A stretch of 64,000 bases of DNA from Nitrososphaerota archaeon (GTDB lineage Archaea > Thermoproteota > Nitrososphaeria > Nitrososphaerales > Gagatemarchaeaceae): contig JAGWHB010000004.1 of the NCBI GenBank assembly GCA_028867035.1, positions 186,001 through 250,000 on the forward strand, in the 5' to 3' direction. The stretch's first letter is position 1. Every line of letters starts with the position of its first letter. The position numbers and the translations under genes were made by a program. The notes under the pieces were generated by a model. It saw only the letters and a list, made by a program, of their open reading frames with translations. It did not search any database and was not told the DNA's origin. Shown in pieces: positions 17,904 to 27,544 of this stretch.

Positions 17904-20900
17904 CTAATGCTCAGATGTGTGCAGCCTGCGGAAGACGTAGGGGAGGACACCACCGGCCTGCAGGTACTGCATCTCGGTTTCGTTGTCGACCCGGGCGAGG
18001 GCGGTGAATTTCTTGTCCCCGGAGGTCCCGTGGGCGACCACGTTGACCCACTGCTTGGGGGCCCCCATGTCGGCGAGTCCGTTTATGTCGAACGTCTCCG
18101 AGCCCGTGAGGCCCAGCTGCTTGACCCCCTCACCTTGCTTGAACTGGAGGGGGATGACGCCCATGGCGACCAGGTTGCTCCGGTGGATCCTCTCGAAGCT
18201 CTCTGCTATCACTGCTCTGACCCCAAGGAGCTTGGGTGCCTTCGCCGCCCAATCCCTTGAGCTTCCCGCTCCGTACTGCTTCCCAGCGAGGATGACAAGG
18301 GGCACCTTCTCGGCCTCGTACTTCACCGCGGCGTCGTAGATGCTCATCACGGCACCGTCGGGGAAGTGAGAGGTGTAGCCGCCTTCCTTTCCTTTTGCGA
18401 GCAGGTTCCTCAGCCTGATGTTGCTGAAGCCCCCGCGGACCATGACCTCGTGGTTCCCCCTCCGGCTCCCGTATGTCGACATGCGGAGGAGGTCCACGCC
18501 ATGCTCCTTCAGATACGTCCCGGCAGGGCTGTCGAGAAGGATAGTCCCCGCGGGCGATATGTGGTCGGTGGTGACTTTGTCCTCGAACACGGCTAGGGCC
18601 CGGGCCCCTGTGACGTCCCGCTTTGCGGAGACGGCCTCGGCAGGGTCGAACCATGGGGGGTTCCGGATGTATGTCGAAGCGTCGTCCCAGTGGTAGACCT
18701 CGTCCTCGAAGGAAGTGAGCTTCTCCCATCTCTCGTCCCCCTTCATGGCGTCGGCGTATCTTTTTTGGTAGAGCCCCGAGTTCAGGGACGCCTGGACAGT
18801 CCGCTTGACCTCGTCGAGGGTTGGCCAGAGGTCCCTGAGATAGACCATCTTGCCGTTCGGTCCCTTACCAAGTGGGGTGGACGCGAAGTCGAAGTCAATC
18901 CTCCCGGCAAGTGCGTATGCCACTACGAGCATGGGGGACATGAGGAAGGAGCCCTTCACGAGCGGGTGTATCCTGCCGTCGAAGTTCCTGTTGCCTGACA
19001 GGACGGCGACCGAGTAGATGTCGCGCGCCTTGATCTCCTTCTCAACTTCAGGGGCGAGGGGTCCGCTGTTACCGATGCAGTTGTGGACCGCGACTGTCCC
19101 CGCTACGAAGGCATGGATGCCGTCGACCGTCAGGTCGTAAACAGCTCTTGGACCTGCCTGGCGCCGACCAACTACACGAAGCGAGAACGTGGGAAGGGTA
19201 GTGGCTTCCTTCTCCACACAGTAATGCTTTTTCCCATCCGACTCGGCCGAGAATTTGGAAGGGAACCAATCCCTTACTCCGAGGTCGGTGAAAAGTTCGG
19301 TCGGAGATGGAAACTCGTAATTCTCACGATGGAAGGGTCTGAACTTCCGACCTTCGGCCCTGGGGAGGCGAGAGAACCTATCGGTACCTTCAAGCAACGC
19401 GTAGTGTGGGAATACGATAGGTGGGAGGGAGACCTCCTTCTCGTGCCCGATCAATGACACAGCCACAACTTGCCGCAGTCGCGAAAATGACAATTCGGGA
19501 AGCTCGCGGTGCAATTGCTTCAGATGGCTCGCTACCCAGAGACGCTGCTCGTGAATGCCATCAATGAGGCGCCAGTATGCTGCCGCAGCGCTCGCGCGCA
19601 TTGACTTGTCTACGCTGTATCGGAAGCCAACCTTTTCGACGAAAGAAAGACCGTCAAGGTCATTCAGTCTCACTTCTATTCTGGGGATGCCATCTTTCGC
19701 CGGGGAGTACGTCGAATCGCTTCTACGTGTCGGAAAGTCATAGACCTTTGCCCCCGCCGTCTTGACTCCACACCGCTCCAGAAGGCGAACGAGGTCCGAC
19801 ATCAGTTGCCGCGCCTGTTCCAAATGAACGGGTATCGTACTCTGCGAGAATGCTATCGGACTGAGCGAGACATCGGCATCTTCATCCCCATACCAATGCA
19901 GGGTTGGAGCATGCCCATCCGCTCCGAAAACTCCTCCCAGAAATTCTCTCACCACCGCAATTGGGCATTCATCCTTGAGAACGAACGAAGGTAATTCGGG
20001 GGGCTGGAATATGCGTCGCCCGACCTGTACACCTTCGAGAGCGACGATGGCATTCGTGAGGGACTTCGGGAGAGCAATGGACCACTTCCTTTCATCATAG
20101 CGATTTGCGGCAGGTCTGAGGCCCGTAAGCAGCTCGATGTCTTCAAGGGCTCGTTCGCGATCAATCATCTGGCCGACATTCATCCTTCCCTGTCCTAGGC
20201 GACTGATTGATCCGTCGTTGAGAAGGTGTCCCAAAAGCCGAGCGAACGCCAGAGTGCGGGCACGCTCCCTTTGCGAGTCCATTTTGAACTCGAGTTCGCC
20301 CGCACGCAGAACATATCCCACCTCGTCTTCCTCGGGTTTGTCAAGCGGCCCTTCGAGGCCTACGACGACTCGGTCTACACCTGGCCTAAGACCATCCGCA
20401 CGGATCCACCTGCCGTCGGAGGACAGGACCTTGTGGTCAGGGGTGCAAACTAAGGTCCGCCCATCCTGCAGGACGAGTTCTACGCATTCGCGTACCCCAT
20501 TGTCAAGCAGCTTCGACTGTTTTGAGATACCCAGTCTTCCATCGGCGGAAGGACCGAAGACTGACGCGCCCCCCTTTTTCGGCAAGCTTTCAATCGGGCG
20601 AGCGGTGCCATCGCTCATCAGTACTGGGGTGCCTTCGGCAATGCAAGTGGTGCAACCGTAGCCGACGAGGGCAAACCCAAGCTTGTCGAGATACCCGAGG
20701 AGGTCGGAGTTCTGGAGGTAATCGGTCACGACGGTGGACCCGGGGGCAAGGCTCGGTTTGACCCATGGCTTCACAGTCAAACCCGCTTCGATGGCCTTTT
20801 TCGCGATCAGCCCGGCGCCTACCATGACCGTTGGGTTCGAGGTGTTGGTGCAGCTAGTGATGGCCGCGATGACCACCGCCCCGTCTGAGAGGCCGGCGTG

Positions 20901-22166
20901 GATGGGGCCGTCCTCTTCCAGCATCAGCTGGCTGCGGCCGGCGGTCGAAGTCGGCGAAGCCATTGGGGGCGCTCTGCGCTGGTCGAGCATGGTGCGATTG
21001 AACGACGGGACCGAGACGAGGGTGTGGCGCTCCTCTGGGTTCCTTGGGCCTGCGATGGACGGCTCGACCTTGTCGAGCTCGATGTGGATGACCTCGGTGT
21101 ACCGCGGCTCGACGTCGGTGACGAAGAATCCGAACTTCTTCGCGTACCTTTCCACCAGGTCCACGTGGTCCCGGGGCCTAGCTGTGCCGGTGAGATAGGC
21201 GAGGGTGGCGTCATCGACAGGGAAGAACCCTGCCGTCGCGCCATATTCGGGGGACATGTTGCCGATGGTGGCCCTGTCGGGGACGGAGAGATGGCCATAG
21301 CCTTCGCCGAAATATTCTACGAAGGAGCCGACGACGTTCTTCTCCCTGAGCCGCTCCGTTACCGTCAGCACCAGGTCTGTCGGCGTGACCCCTTCCTTGA
21401 GTGTCCCTGTGAACTTCACCCCGAATACCTTGGGGATGGGCATGTGGTACGGCTCGCCCAACATCACTGCCTCCGCTTCTATCCCTCCGACCCCCCAGCC
21501 CAGGCAGCCTAGGCCGTTGACCATGGTGGTGTGCGAGTCGGTGCCGACGAGGGTGTCGGGGAAGGCCTCGGGGGAGCCATCCCTGTCGGCGACCGCCACG
21601 ACCTGCGAGAGGTACTCCAGGTTGAACTGGTGGCAGATGCCCTTGCCAGGAGGGAAGACGCGCATCCCCTTGAAGGAGGATTGGGCCCACTTCAGGAGAG
21701 AGTAGCGCTCGGAGTTTCTCTCGTACTCCTTTTCCAGGTTTATCGCGAATGCCATGTCGCTGCCCCAGGCGTCGACCTGGATCGAGTGGTCGATCACGAG
21801 GTCCACGGGGACCTTCGAGTTGATCATGCTTGTCTGGAGTCCGTCGCGCCTGGCCGCGTCTCTCATTGCGGCGAGGTCGACCACCAGCGGGACCCCCGTG
21901 TAGTCCTGGAGGAGGACCCGGTAGGGCATGAACGGGGTTTCGGAGTCGACGGTCTTGGGCCACTGCGCGAGGGCGTGGGCAGCTTCGAGGGCGCCGTGCA
22001 CCCGTCCGGAGTGGCGCGTGGCGTTTTCGAGGAGAACTCTTATCGAGTAGGGGAGCCGTTCGACGTCGTAGCCGAACTCCTTGAGCTTGAGGACGTTGTA
22101 GGCGACGGCCTTCCCCGAAGGGAGGTCGATCTTCTCCTTCGTGCGGTCCAAGCTCTCTAGAGGCAT
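17904..22166 (-). CDS. acnA: Aconitase A precursor containing an intein
   Basis: TCA-cycle citrate/isocitrate isomerase with a [4Fe-4S] cluster. The 1,420-codon frame holds an 898-residue aconitase of the AcnA/IRP type interrupted by a 522-residue intein. Extein landmarks are SxxHIDHS-like DLVIDHSIQVDAWG, GTDSHTTMVNGLGCLGWGVGG (first cluster cysteine), then GYGCTT|CIGNSGPL, where the bar marks the insertion, and the C-terminal swivel domain with GAGSSRDWAAKAP. The intein enters directly before the second Cys of the CxxC pair that ligates the cluster, so no cluster can form before splicing. A TATA-like box is at 22199-22208. It lies 38 bp upstream of ilvE. Confidence 0.96.
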   Translation of the reverse strand: MPLESLDRTKEKIDLPSGKAVAYNVLKLKEFGYDVERLPYSIRVLLENATRHSGRVHGALEAAHALAQWPKTVDSETPFMPYRVLLQDYTGVPLVVDLAAMRDAARRDGLQTSMINSKVPVDLVIDHSIQVDAWGSDMAFAINLEKEYERNSERYSLLKWAQSSFKGMRVFPPGKGICHQFNLEYLSQVVAVADRDGSPEAFPDTLVGTDSHTTMVNGLGCLGWGVGGIEAEAVMLGEPYHMPIPKVFGVKFTGTLKEGVTPTDLVLTVTERLREKNVVGSFVEYFGEGYGHLSVPDRATIGNMSPEYGATAGFFPVDDATLAYLTGTARPRDHVDLVERYAKKFGFFVTDVEPRYTEVIHIELDKVEPSIAGPRNPEERHTLVSVPSFNRTMLDQRRAPPMASPTSTAGRSQLMLEEDGPIHAGLSDGAVVIAAITSCTNTSNPTVMVGAGLIAKKAIEAGLTVKPWVKPSLAPGSTVVTDYLQNSDLLGYLDKLGFALVGYGCTTCIAEGTPVLMSDGTARPIESLPKKGGASVFGPSADGRLGISKQSKLLDNGVRECVELVLQDGRTLVCTPDHKVLSSDGRWIRADGLRPGVDRVVVGLEGPLDKPEEDEVGYVLRAGELEFKMDSQRERARTLAFARLLGHLLNDGSISRLGQGRMNVGQMIDRERALEDIELLTGLRPAANRYDERKWSIALPKSLTNAIVALEGVQVGRRIFQPPELPSFVLKDECPIAVVREFLGGVFGADGHAPTLHWYGDEDADVSLSPIAFSQSTIPVHLEQARQLMSDLVRLLERCGVKTAGAKVYDFPTRRSDSTYSPAKDGIPRIEVRLNDLDGLSFVEKVGFRYSVDKSMRASAAAAYWRLIDGIHEQRLWVASHLKQLHRELPELSFSRLRQVVAVSLIGHEKEVSLPPIVFPHYALLEGTDRFSRLPRAEGRKFRPFHRENYEFPSPTELFTDLGVRDWFPSKFSAESDGKKHYCVEKEATTLPTFSLRVVGRRQAGPRAVYDLTVDGIHAFVAGTVAVHNCIGNSGPLAPEVEKEIKARDIYSVAVLSGNRNFDGRIHPLVKGSFLMSPMLVVAYALAGRIDFDFASTPLGKGPNGKMVYLRDLWPTLDEVKRTVQASLNSGLYQKRYADAMKGDERWEKLTSFEDEVYHWDDASTYIRNPPWFDPAEAVSAKRDVTGARALAVFEDKVTTDHISPAGTILLDSPAGTYLKEHGVDLLRMSTYGSRRGNHEVMVRGGFSNIRLRNLLAKGKEGGYTSHFPDGAVMSIYDAAVKYEAEKVPLVILAGKQYGAGSSRDWAAKAPKLLGVRAVIAESFERIHRSNLVAMGVIPLQFKQGEGVKQLGLTGSETFDINGLADMGAPKQWVNVVAHGTSGDKKFTALARVDNETEMQYLQAGGVLPYVFRRLHTSEH
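19080..20645 (-). mobile_element. Intein in aconitase A with LAGLIDADG endonuclease
   Basis: A 522-residue intein, precursor residues 508-1029. Block A begins at Cys508 (CIAEGTPVLMSDG). Block B is GRTLVCTPDHKVL with the TxxH motif (Thr575, His578). The C-terminal blocks are RAVYDLTVDGIHAFV and AVHN, with canonical penultimate His1028, Asn1029 and Cys+1. Both LAGLIDADG motifs look intact: RLLGHLLNDG (Asp651) and FLGGVFGADG (Asp750), so homing activity is plausible. GC is 45% in 19621-19680 against 68% in the host at 21481-21540. Junctions were confirmed codon by codon. Confidence 0.95.
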
Positions 22167-22198
22167 TGCGACCTTGCTGAAGGCGCGGCCTCGACCCC

Positions 22199-22208
22199 GC
22201 TATTTGAA
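22199..22208 (-). promoter_or_regulatory. TATA-like box of acnA
   Basis: On the minus strand it reads TTCAAATAGC, centred about 38 bp before the ATG at 22166. This predicts a leader of about 12 nt. Confidence 0.45.
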
Positions 22209-22254
22209 TCTAGGTTCTGGGAGCCACTTTGCTGATTACCAAGTCGGAAGGCCG

Positions 22255-22265
22255 AAGTTTTAAAA
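22255..22265 (+). promoter_or_regulatory. TATA-like box ahead of the small membrane protein gene
   Basis: AGTTTTAAAAC, predicting transcription start near 22286, a few bases before the TTG at 22293. An ATG at 22284 opens only a three-codon frame, so it is not the start. Confidence 0.45.
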
Positions 22266-22292
22266 CCAGCTGGGTACAGACATCATGCCTCG

Positions 22293-22676
22293 TTGAACCT
22301 GCAACTATTGTTCCGGATCACAGGCATTGCGCTCTTCATCCAACTTGCCATCGGAGGGCTTGTCACCTTTGGTTACATTGACTCCTTCGTCCACATCATC
22401 TGGGGGGTCGTCCTGGGAGTCCTGGCCCTGGTCACCCTGGCCTTTGTTTTCAGGATGCAGTCGAGGCCAAAGCAGCTGGTGGGGCTCACGATTGGGATAG
22501 GGGTGGACATACTGCTGCAGGGGCTGTTGGGGTTCGCAGCCCTCGGCACCGGGAGCAACGTGATCTCCTTCGTCCACTTCCTCAATGCGCTCGCCATCTA
22601 TGGCATGACGCTAGCGGGGACGTTCATGGCGATGAGAGCAGGGCACATGGTCCCGCCAAGCCAGGCAGTAAGCTAA
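22293..22676 (+). CDS. Four-helix integral membrane protein of unknown function
   Basis: A 127-residue protein that is almost entirely four transmembrane helices (about residues 7-28, 30-52, 62-84 and 90-112). Two histidines lie in helices, in SFVHIIWG and SFVHFLNA. This distantly recalls half of a heme A synthase (CtaA/COX15) four-helix unit, where such histidines hold heme, but the resemblance is weak and I do not assign the function. It is divergent from acnA and convergent with the following transporter gene. Confidence 0.7.
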   Translation: MNLQLLFRITGIALFIQLAIGGLVTFGYIDSFVHIIWGVVLGVLALVTLAFVFRMQSRPKQLVGLTIGIGVDILLQGLLGFAALGTGSNVISFVHFLNALAIYGMTLAGTFMAMRAGHMVPPSQAVS

Positions 22677-22715
22677 GCTCAGCCCATCAGCGGTCAGCCA
22701 AAGGCCCGCGGAAAT

Positions 22716-24176
22716 TCAATCTGGTTCCAAGGCGATAGAAGGCGGCGGCCCTTCTTTGGAATAGGAGGTCGCCCTCTTTCCCCGGAGAACTGACGGGGCT
22801 ATGGCGATCGCGTTGATCACCGCAGAAACCTGAAAGGCGTAGTCGAGTCCCTTCGCGAAGAGGACCTTGTCGACCCCCACAATCGAGGCGGGGTTGGGAG
22901 ACGAGATGACCGAGGTGATCACGGCGAACGGGAGGGCTGCCGTCATGACGAGTATCGCCACGTTGAAGCTGAGCACGTAACCTATGTTGAAGAACGTCGC
23001 CCTTACACCTGAGGCCACCCCCCTCTCCGCTGGAGGCACGGAGCCCATTATCGAGCTCATGTTGGGGGAGCTGAACATCCCCACGCCGAGCCCGAAGACA
23101 ACCAGGTAGAAGGCGAGGACAGAGTATGGAGTCGAGACGGACGTCGTGGACATCAGGAGCAGAGACAGGCTCATGACGGCGAGACCGGAGGTCGTGAAGG
23201 GCATGTGCCCGTACTTGTCAGATAGCCTCCCGCTCAGGGGCCCGACCGCAAGGAACGCTACATCGAAGGGGAGGATGGAGATGCCTGCTTCGAGGGGGGT
23301 GAGGCCCTCGACTAGCTGGAGGTAGAGGCTCAAAAGAAGGATTACGGCTCCCCAAGCGAGCGAGTTCAGCATCTGGGCTACGCTGCCCCCGGTGAATTCC
23401 TTGATCCTGAGTAGGCCGAGGTCGAGGAGGGGATAGGGGGTGCGCCGCTCCCTCCTGACGAACAGGGCGAGGAAGAAGACCGAGGCGAGGATCAGGGCGA
23501 GTGTGCCGGTGAGAGGGAAGGTGCCGTAGGCAGCGTAGGTGAGGGCGATGAGAAGCAGGACGATCGAAGCTGAGAAGGTGAGGAACCCGGGCCAGTCCAT
23601 GGGAACGCCGCGCTCCGGTTTGGTGACCTCCTTCAGGCGCCTGTGGGCCCAGTAGGTGCCGAAGATGCCCACGGGGACGTTGACGTAGAATAGGGCCCTC
23701 CAGTCAAGAAAAGTCAGGATGAGCCCGCTGAGGGTCAGGCCGAGCATTGCTCCGGCTCTGAAAGCCACCTGGTTGATGCCGAGGAAGAAACCGAGCTCGT
23801 TGCCCGGGGTGGCGTCGGTGATTATGGCCGCGCTGTTCGCAAAGAGCGCCGCGGAGCCCAGCCCCTGGAGGACACGGAACAAGATCACGTAGTCTGGAGC
23901 GATGGAGAGGCTGGTGAGAAGGGAGCCGACGGTGAATATTGCGAAGCCGATGGTGTATATCTTGACCCGACCTATCATGTCGCTGACCCGGCCTATGGCG
24001 AGAAGGGCGACGGTGCTCCCGAAGATGTAAGACTGGGTGAACCATATTGCCTGCTCGGCGTCCGCTCCGAGTGCCGCCGCTACCTGCGGGATGCCGATGA
24101 CTATGATCCGCGAATCTATCCCTGACATCAGGACGCCGACCGTGGTGACCGTAAGGACCGTCCACTTGTACTGCAC
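22716..24176 (-). CDS. MFS drug/proton antiporter, DHA2-like (14 helices)
   Basis: A 486-residue major facilitator protein. The N-terminal half has the antiporter motif C-like region and motif A (GRVSDMIGRVKIY), and a second motif-A copy GRLSDKYGHMPF lies after the domain linker. The length and number of hydrophobic segments fit the 14-helix DHA2 (EmrB/QacA) group that exports hydrophobic compounds. Substrate unknown. It is convergent with the gene at 22293-22676 and divergent from the YyaL-like gene. Confidence 0.85.
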   Translation of the reverse strand: MQYKWTVLTVTTVGVLMSGIDSRIIVIGIPQVAAALGADAEQAIWFTQSYIFGSTVALLAIGRVSDMIGRVKIYTIGFAIFTVGSLLTSLSIAPDYVILFRVLQGLGSAALFANSAAIITDATPGNELGFFLGINQVAFRAGAMLGLTLSGLILTFLDWRALFYVNVPVGIFGTYWAHRRLKEVTKPERGVPMDWPGFLTFSASIVLLLIALTYAAYGTFPLTGTLALILASVFFLALFVRRERRTPYPLLDLGLLRIKEFTGGSVAQMLNSLAWGAVILLLSLYLQLVEGLTPLEAGISILPFDVAFLAVGPLSGRLSDKYGHMPFTTSGLAVMSLSLLLMSTTSVSTPYSVLAFYLVVFGLGVGMFSSPNMSSIMGSVPPAERGVASGVRATFFNIGYVLSFNVAILVMTAALPFAVITSVISSPNPASIVGVDKVLFAKGLDYAFQVSAVINAIAIAPSVLRGKRATSYSKEGPPPSIALEPD

Positions 24177-24288
24177 TTCGAATTATCCCAGGGCCCAGTG
24201 GGCCCGGGGTCGCCACCAGGAGAAGTGGTGTTAAGGATTGTCCAGGGAGACAAGATTCAATTACACGGGTAGGTTCCGCGGCGAGAGA

Positions 24289-26310
24289 ATGGAAGAAAAG
24301 AAGCCAAACAGGCTGATTTCAGAGAAGAGCCCCTACCTCCTCGAGCATTCCATGAACCCGGTAAGCTGGTATCCTTGGGGGAAAGAGGCGTTCGGAAAAG
24401 CGAGAAACGACAACAAACCCATATTCCTCAGCGTTGGATATTCGACCTGTCATTGGTGCCATCAATTCGCCAAGGAGTCCTTCGAAGATCCGAAGACAGC
24501 CGCGTACATGAACAAGAACTTCATTGCCATAAAGGTCGACAGGGAAGAGAGGCCCGAAGTCGACGCCTATTACATGGGCGCGGTCCAGGCGATGACCGGG
24601 GGCGGAGGGTGGCCCCTGAGCGTCTTCCTTACTCCTGACCTGAAGCCGTTCTACGGCGGGACCTACTTCCCCCCCGAGCCGAGATATGGCATGCCCAGCT
24701 TCATGCAGGTCCTCGAGTTCGTCTCGAACCTCTGGAAGGAAAAGCGAGGCGAAGTCGTCGAGAACTCGGACCAGGTCCTCAAGGCGATCTCTCAGAAGGA
24801 GGTTGGGGGGCCGGCCGAGCTCAAGAAGTCGGTCTTGGACGAAGGATACACTGACCTGCTGTCGTCCTTCGACCAACAGCACGGAGGATTTGGGACGGCC
24901 CCGAAGTTTCCTCTCCCTTCGTCACTGGGGTTCATGCTGAGGTACAACTATAGGACGGGGAAGGAACTCGCCCTGAAGACGGTCCTGAAGACCCTTGATG
25001 GGATGATGGCAGGAGGGATAAGGGACCACATCGGGGGAGGGTTCCACAGGTATTCGACTGACAGGGTCTGGCTAGTCCCTCATTTCGAGAAGATGCTCTA
25101 CGACAACGCACAGATGGCCCAAATCTATGCCGAAGCCTATCAGGTGACCAAGAAGCAGGAGTATGCCGAAGTCTTCCGGGAGACGCTGGGCTGGATGCGG
25201 ACAGAGATGAAAAGTCCCGAGGGAGGCTTCTATTCGGCACAGGATGCAGACACCTCCGAAGGGGAAGGGACCTATTACAGCTGGACTCCTGAAGAAGTAG
25301 TCGCGTCCGCCGGAGCGTCGGACGGCGCAACCATCAGCAGACTGTACGGGGTGACCAAGACGGGGAACTTTGAGGGGAGGACCATCCTCCATCTTGATCC
25401 GGGAAGCACTGTGTCGCCGGCGGATCGGGAGACCGTCGCACGGTCCAAGCCGCTGCTCTATCAGACGAGGCTGGGGAGGCCGAGGCCCGCGACAGACACC
25501 AAGGTTCTAACTTCGTGGAACGGGCTTGCCATCTCTGCATTTGCGTTTTCGAGCGCGGTCCTGGAGGACCGGTCACTTGCGGATGATGCGGCGGCGGCGG
25601 CCAGGTTCGTGCTGGAGAAGATCTCGAAGGGCGGCAGGCTCCTCCGAAGGTTCGCAGGCGGAGAGGCGGCGCTGGCAGGCACGCTCGAAGATTACGCCTT
25701 CTTCATCCAAGGGCTGGTCGACCTTTTCGAGGCTACCGCCGACCCGAAGTGGCTGCAAGAGGCTCTAAGGCTTTCCCGCGACATGGTGGCGGACTACGAG
25801 GACAAGGAAAACGGGGGATTCTACTTGACGGTCGACGCCGAGCCCGCCAGGCTGAAGGAGAGCTACGATGGCCCCACGCCGTCGGGGAACTCTGTCGCTG
25901 CGATGGACCTGGTGCGCCTTTCCGAGCTCAGCGGGGACATGGAGTTGCGTAAGGTGGCCGAGAAAGCGTTGAAGTCATTCGGCCAGGAGATAGGACAGCG
26001 TCCGACCGCCCACGCCAGGATGCTCGACGTGCTGGATCTGGTGCTCAATGGGGTCAGGGAAGTGGTGATAACGTCGCCAAACCTCAGGGCCGCAAAGGCC
26101 ATGCGCGACGAGGTCTTCGGGGAATTCATCCCCGACAAGGTTGTTATCGTCTCGACCGCCAGCACCCATCCTGTCCTTGCAAAGATGACGTCTCTGGTCG
26201 AAGATCGGAAACCGACAGCAAAGGCGAGGAGCTACGTCTGCCAGAACTTCGCCTGCAGGCTCCCGGCCGACTCGGTCCAGACGCTCAGGGCACAGTTGAA
26301 GGCACGCTAG
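24289..26310 (+). CDS. YyaL/SSP411-like thioredoxin-fold protein (DUF255)
   Basis: A large two-part protein of 673 residues from the ATG at 24289 (17 more codons are open upstream, from 24238). The N-terminal domain opens [28 protein letters not shown] and has the active-site-like [16 protein letters not shown], typical of the DUF255 thioredoxin-like family, here with Gln where most have Val. The rest is an (alpha/alpha)6-barrel-like region ([44 protein letters not shown]). The family is widespread but its biochemical role is not settled. Homology is certain, function is not. Confidence 0.9.
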   Translation: MEEKKPNRLISEKSPYLLEHSMNPVSWYPWGKEAFGKARNDNKPIFLSVGYSTCHWCHQFAKESFEDPKTAAYMNKNFIAIKVDREERPEVDAYYMGAVQAMTGGGGWPLSVFLTPDLKPFYGGTYFPPEPRYGMPSFMQVLEFVSNLWKEKRGEVVENSDQVLKAISQKEVGGPAELKKSVLDEGYTDLLSSFDQQHGGFGTAPKFPLPSSLGFMLRYNYRTGKELALKTVLKTLDGMMAGGIRDHIGGGFHRYSTDRVWLVPHFEKMLYDNAQMAQIYAEAYQVTKKQEYAEVFRETLGWMRTEMKSPEGGFYSAQDADTSEGEGTYYSWTPEEVVASAGASDGATISRLYGVTKTGNFEGRTILHLDPGSTVSPADRETVARSKPLLYQTRLGRPRPATDTKVLTSWNGLAISAFAFSSAVLEDRSLADDAAAAARFVLEKISKGGRLLRRFAGGEAALAGTLEDYAFFIQGLVDLFEATADPKWLQEALRLSRDMVADYEDKENGGFYLTVDAEPARLKESYDGPTPSGNSVAAMDLVRLSELSGDMELRKVAEKALKSFGQEIGQRPTAHARMLDVLDLVLNGVREVVITSPNLRAAKAMRDEVFGEFIPDKVVIVSTASTHPVLAKMTSLVEDRKPTAKARSYVCQNFACRLPADSVQTLRAQLKAR

Positions 26311-26344
26311 GGTTTATCGCCCCCCTCGGAGCGGGCACTGGACG

Positions 26345-26644
26345 ATGGGCATGTGGGAGATACGAGGGCTCTTCGGGAACGAGTACGCCATGGAGCAGGC
26401 GATAGAGGAGCTGAAGAAGCACAAGGGATTCGAGTGGGCGGTTCTGGACAGGAGGAACCTGTCCGTCCGTTTCGCAAAGAGGGACCATGAGAGCGAGCAG
26501 ATAGTCAAGAGAACGCTTGAGATGTACCACGGGTATACGGAGCACGAAGGGCCGCTGGGCGAGTATGACAGCCAAAGGCGCGAAGAGCGGGAAAAGAAGC
26601 TGAAGAAAGAAGCGGAAAAGAAGAAGCGCGAGACCAAGCGCTGA
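26345..26644 (+). CDS. Small basic protein of unknown function
   Basis: A 99-residue hypothetical. Residues 1-70 look like a small alpha/beta domain (GLFGNEYAMEQAIEELKKHKGFEWAVLDRRNLSVRF), reminiscent of ferredoxin-like folds that sense or bind, followed by a highly charged helical tail rich in Lys, Glu and Arg (residues 76-99). It lies 34 bp after the YyaL-like gene and could share its transcript. I do not recognise the family. Confidence 0.65.
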   Translation: MGMWEIRGLFGNEYAMEQAIEELKKHKGFEWAVLDRRNLSVRFAKRDHESEQIVKRTLEMYHGYTEHEGPLGEYDSQRREEREKKLKKEAEKKKRETKR

Positions 26645-26653
26645 CGGGTGCGG

Positions 26654-27544
26654 CTAGGTTCCGGGCACTGTCACGATCACGACTGACGGAGACTTCCTCA
26701 CAAGTTCATATTCGTCCTTGGTCAGGAAGCTGTAGAAACCCGTTTCGCGGTTGCTGAACATGACGACGATGTCTATTTTCTCGTCCTTGATGAACTGGGC
26801 GACGTCGCTCCCCACTTCGCGGACAGGGAGGATCTTGGGGTTTATGAGCCGGCCGAGCGTCTTTATGGCGAAGCTGGTGAATGTCGAGAAATCCCTCTCC
26901 TCCTTCCTGAGAGGAGTGGCCATTTCGACCGCGTCGAGCGGGACTGTTCGGGGGAGCACGAATATCTTGGCCGCGGTGATCTCCACGTCTGCGACGGAAG
27001 CGGATGAAGTGAGGGCAGCCGCGATTATGAACGGGTCAGGGTGCTGCTCCTTCAAGACAGGGACCAGTATCCGTTTCGGGTTCGTCGGGATCGTGACACC
27101 CTCCTGAGGGGTCTCGACCAGCACCACCCGCGAAGGCGATGTCCTCCCCACGTGGTCGGAGACTCTCCCGAAGAGCTCGCGGAACAGGGGTTCCCTGTGG
27201 GCGCTCATGACAACTGCCTGGGCCCCCCTGTCTCGGACTGTCTGGACCAGGGCTTCGGCGATCTCCACGACCCTGGGGGGCTGGGACGAGGGCCTGACCT
27301 CGACGAATTCGTACTTCACCGACAGAGACTTCGCGAGCTTCTCTACGTCTGCCTTCAATTTCGCTTCGAACGCATGGTCCTCCTCCCCTTCCAGGACGTG
27401 GGTGACGATGACCTTCGAGCCGGAGTATTCTGCGATGTAGAATGCGATGAAAACGGCGTTCCATTCTCGGGGTTGGTAGGCGAGGGGGAGGACGAGGGGA
27501 GCGTCGCTCCAGGACCATTCGACGGCCGGCTGCTTCTCAGCCAT
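26654..27544 (-). CDS. Double universal-stress-protein-like domain protein
   Basis: A 296-residue protein with two Usp-fold halves (about residues 15-145 and 150-296). Each has the alternating strand/helix pattern (VVMSAHREPLFRELFGRVSDHV; IDIVVMFSNRETG). The ATP-binding G-x2-G-x9-G-S/T signature is not preserved in either half. Its start overlaps the end of the upstream amino-acid permease gene by 8 bp, so the two are one operon. Usp domains are often paired with transporters and may modulate them; that role here is inference. Confidence 0.78.
   Translation of the reverse strand: MAEKQPAVEWSWSDAPLVLPLAYQPREWNAVFIAFYIAEYSGSKVIVTHVLEGEEDHAFEAKLKADVEKLAKSLSVKYEFVEVRPSSQPPRVVEIAEALVQTVRDRGAQAVVMSAHREPLFRELFGRVSDHVGRTSPSRVVLVETPQEGVTIPTNPKRILVPVLKEQHPDPFIIAAALTSSASVADVEITAAKIFVLPRTVPLDAVEMATPLRKEERDFSTFTSFAIKTLGRLINPKILPVREVGSDVAQFIKDEKIDIVVMFSNRETGFYSFLTKDEYELVRKSPSVVIVTVPGT

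Noticed and set aside
22293-22676. Heme A synthase (CtaA) assignment
   Set aside because: Only four helices and two weakly placed histidines; it lacks the paired four-helix bundles and the conserved glutamate that would support the enzyme.
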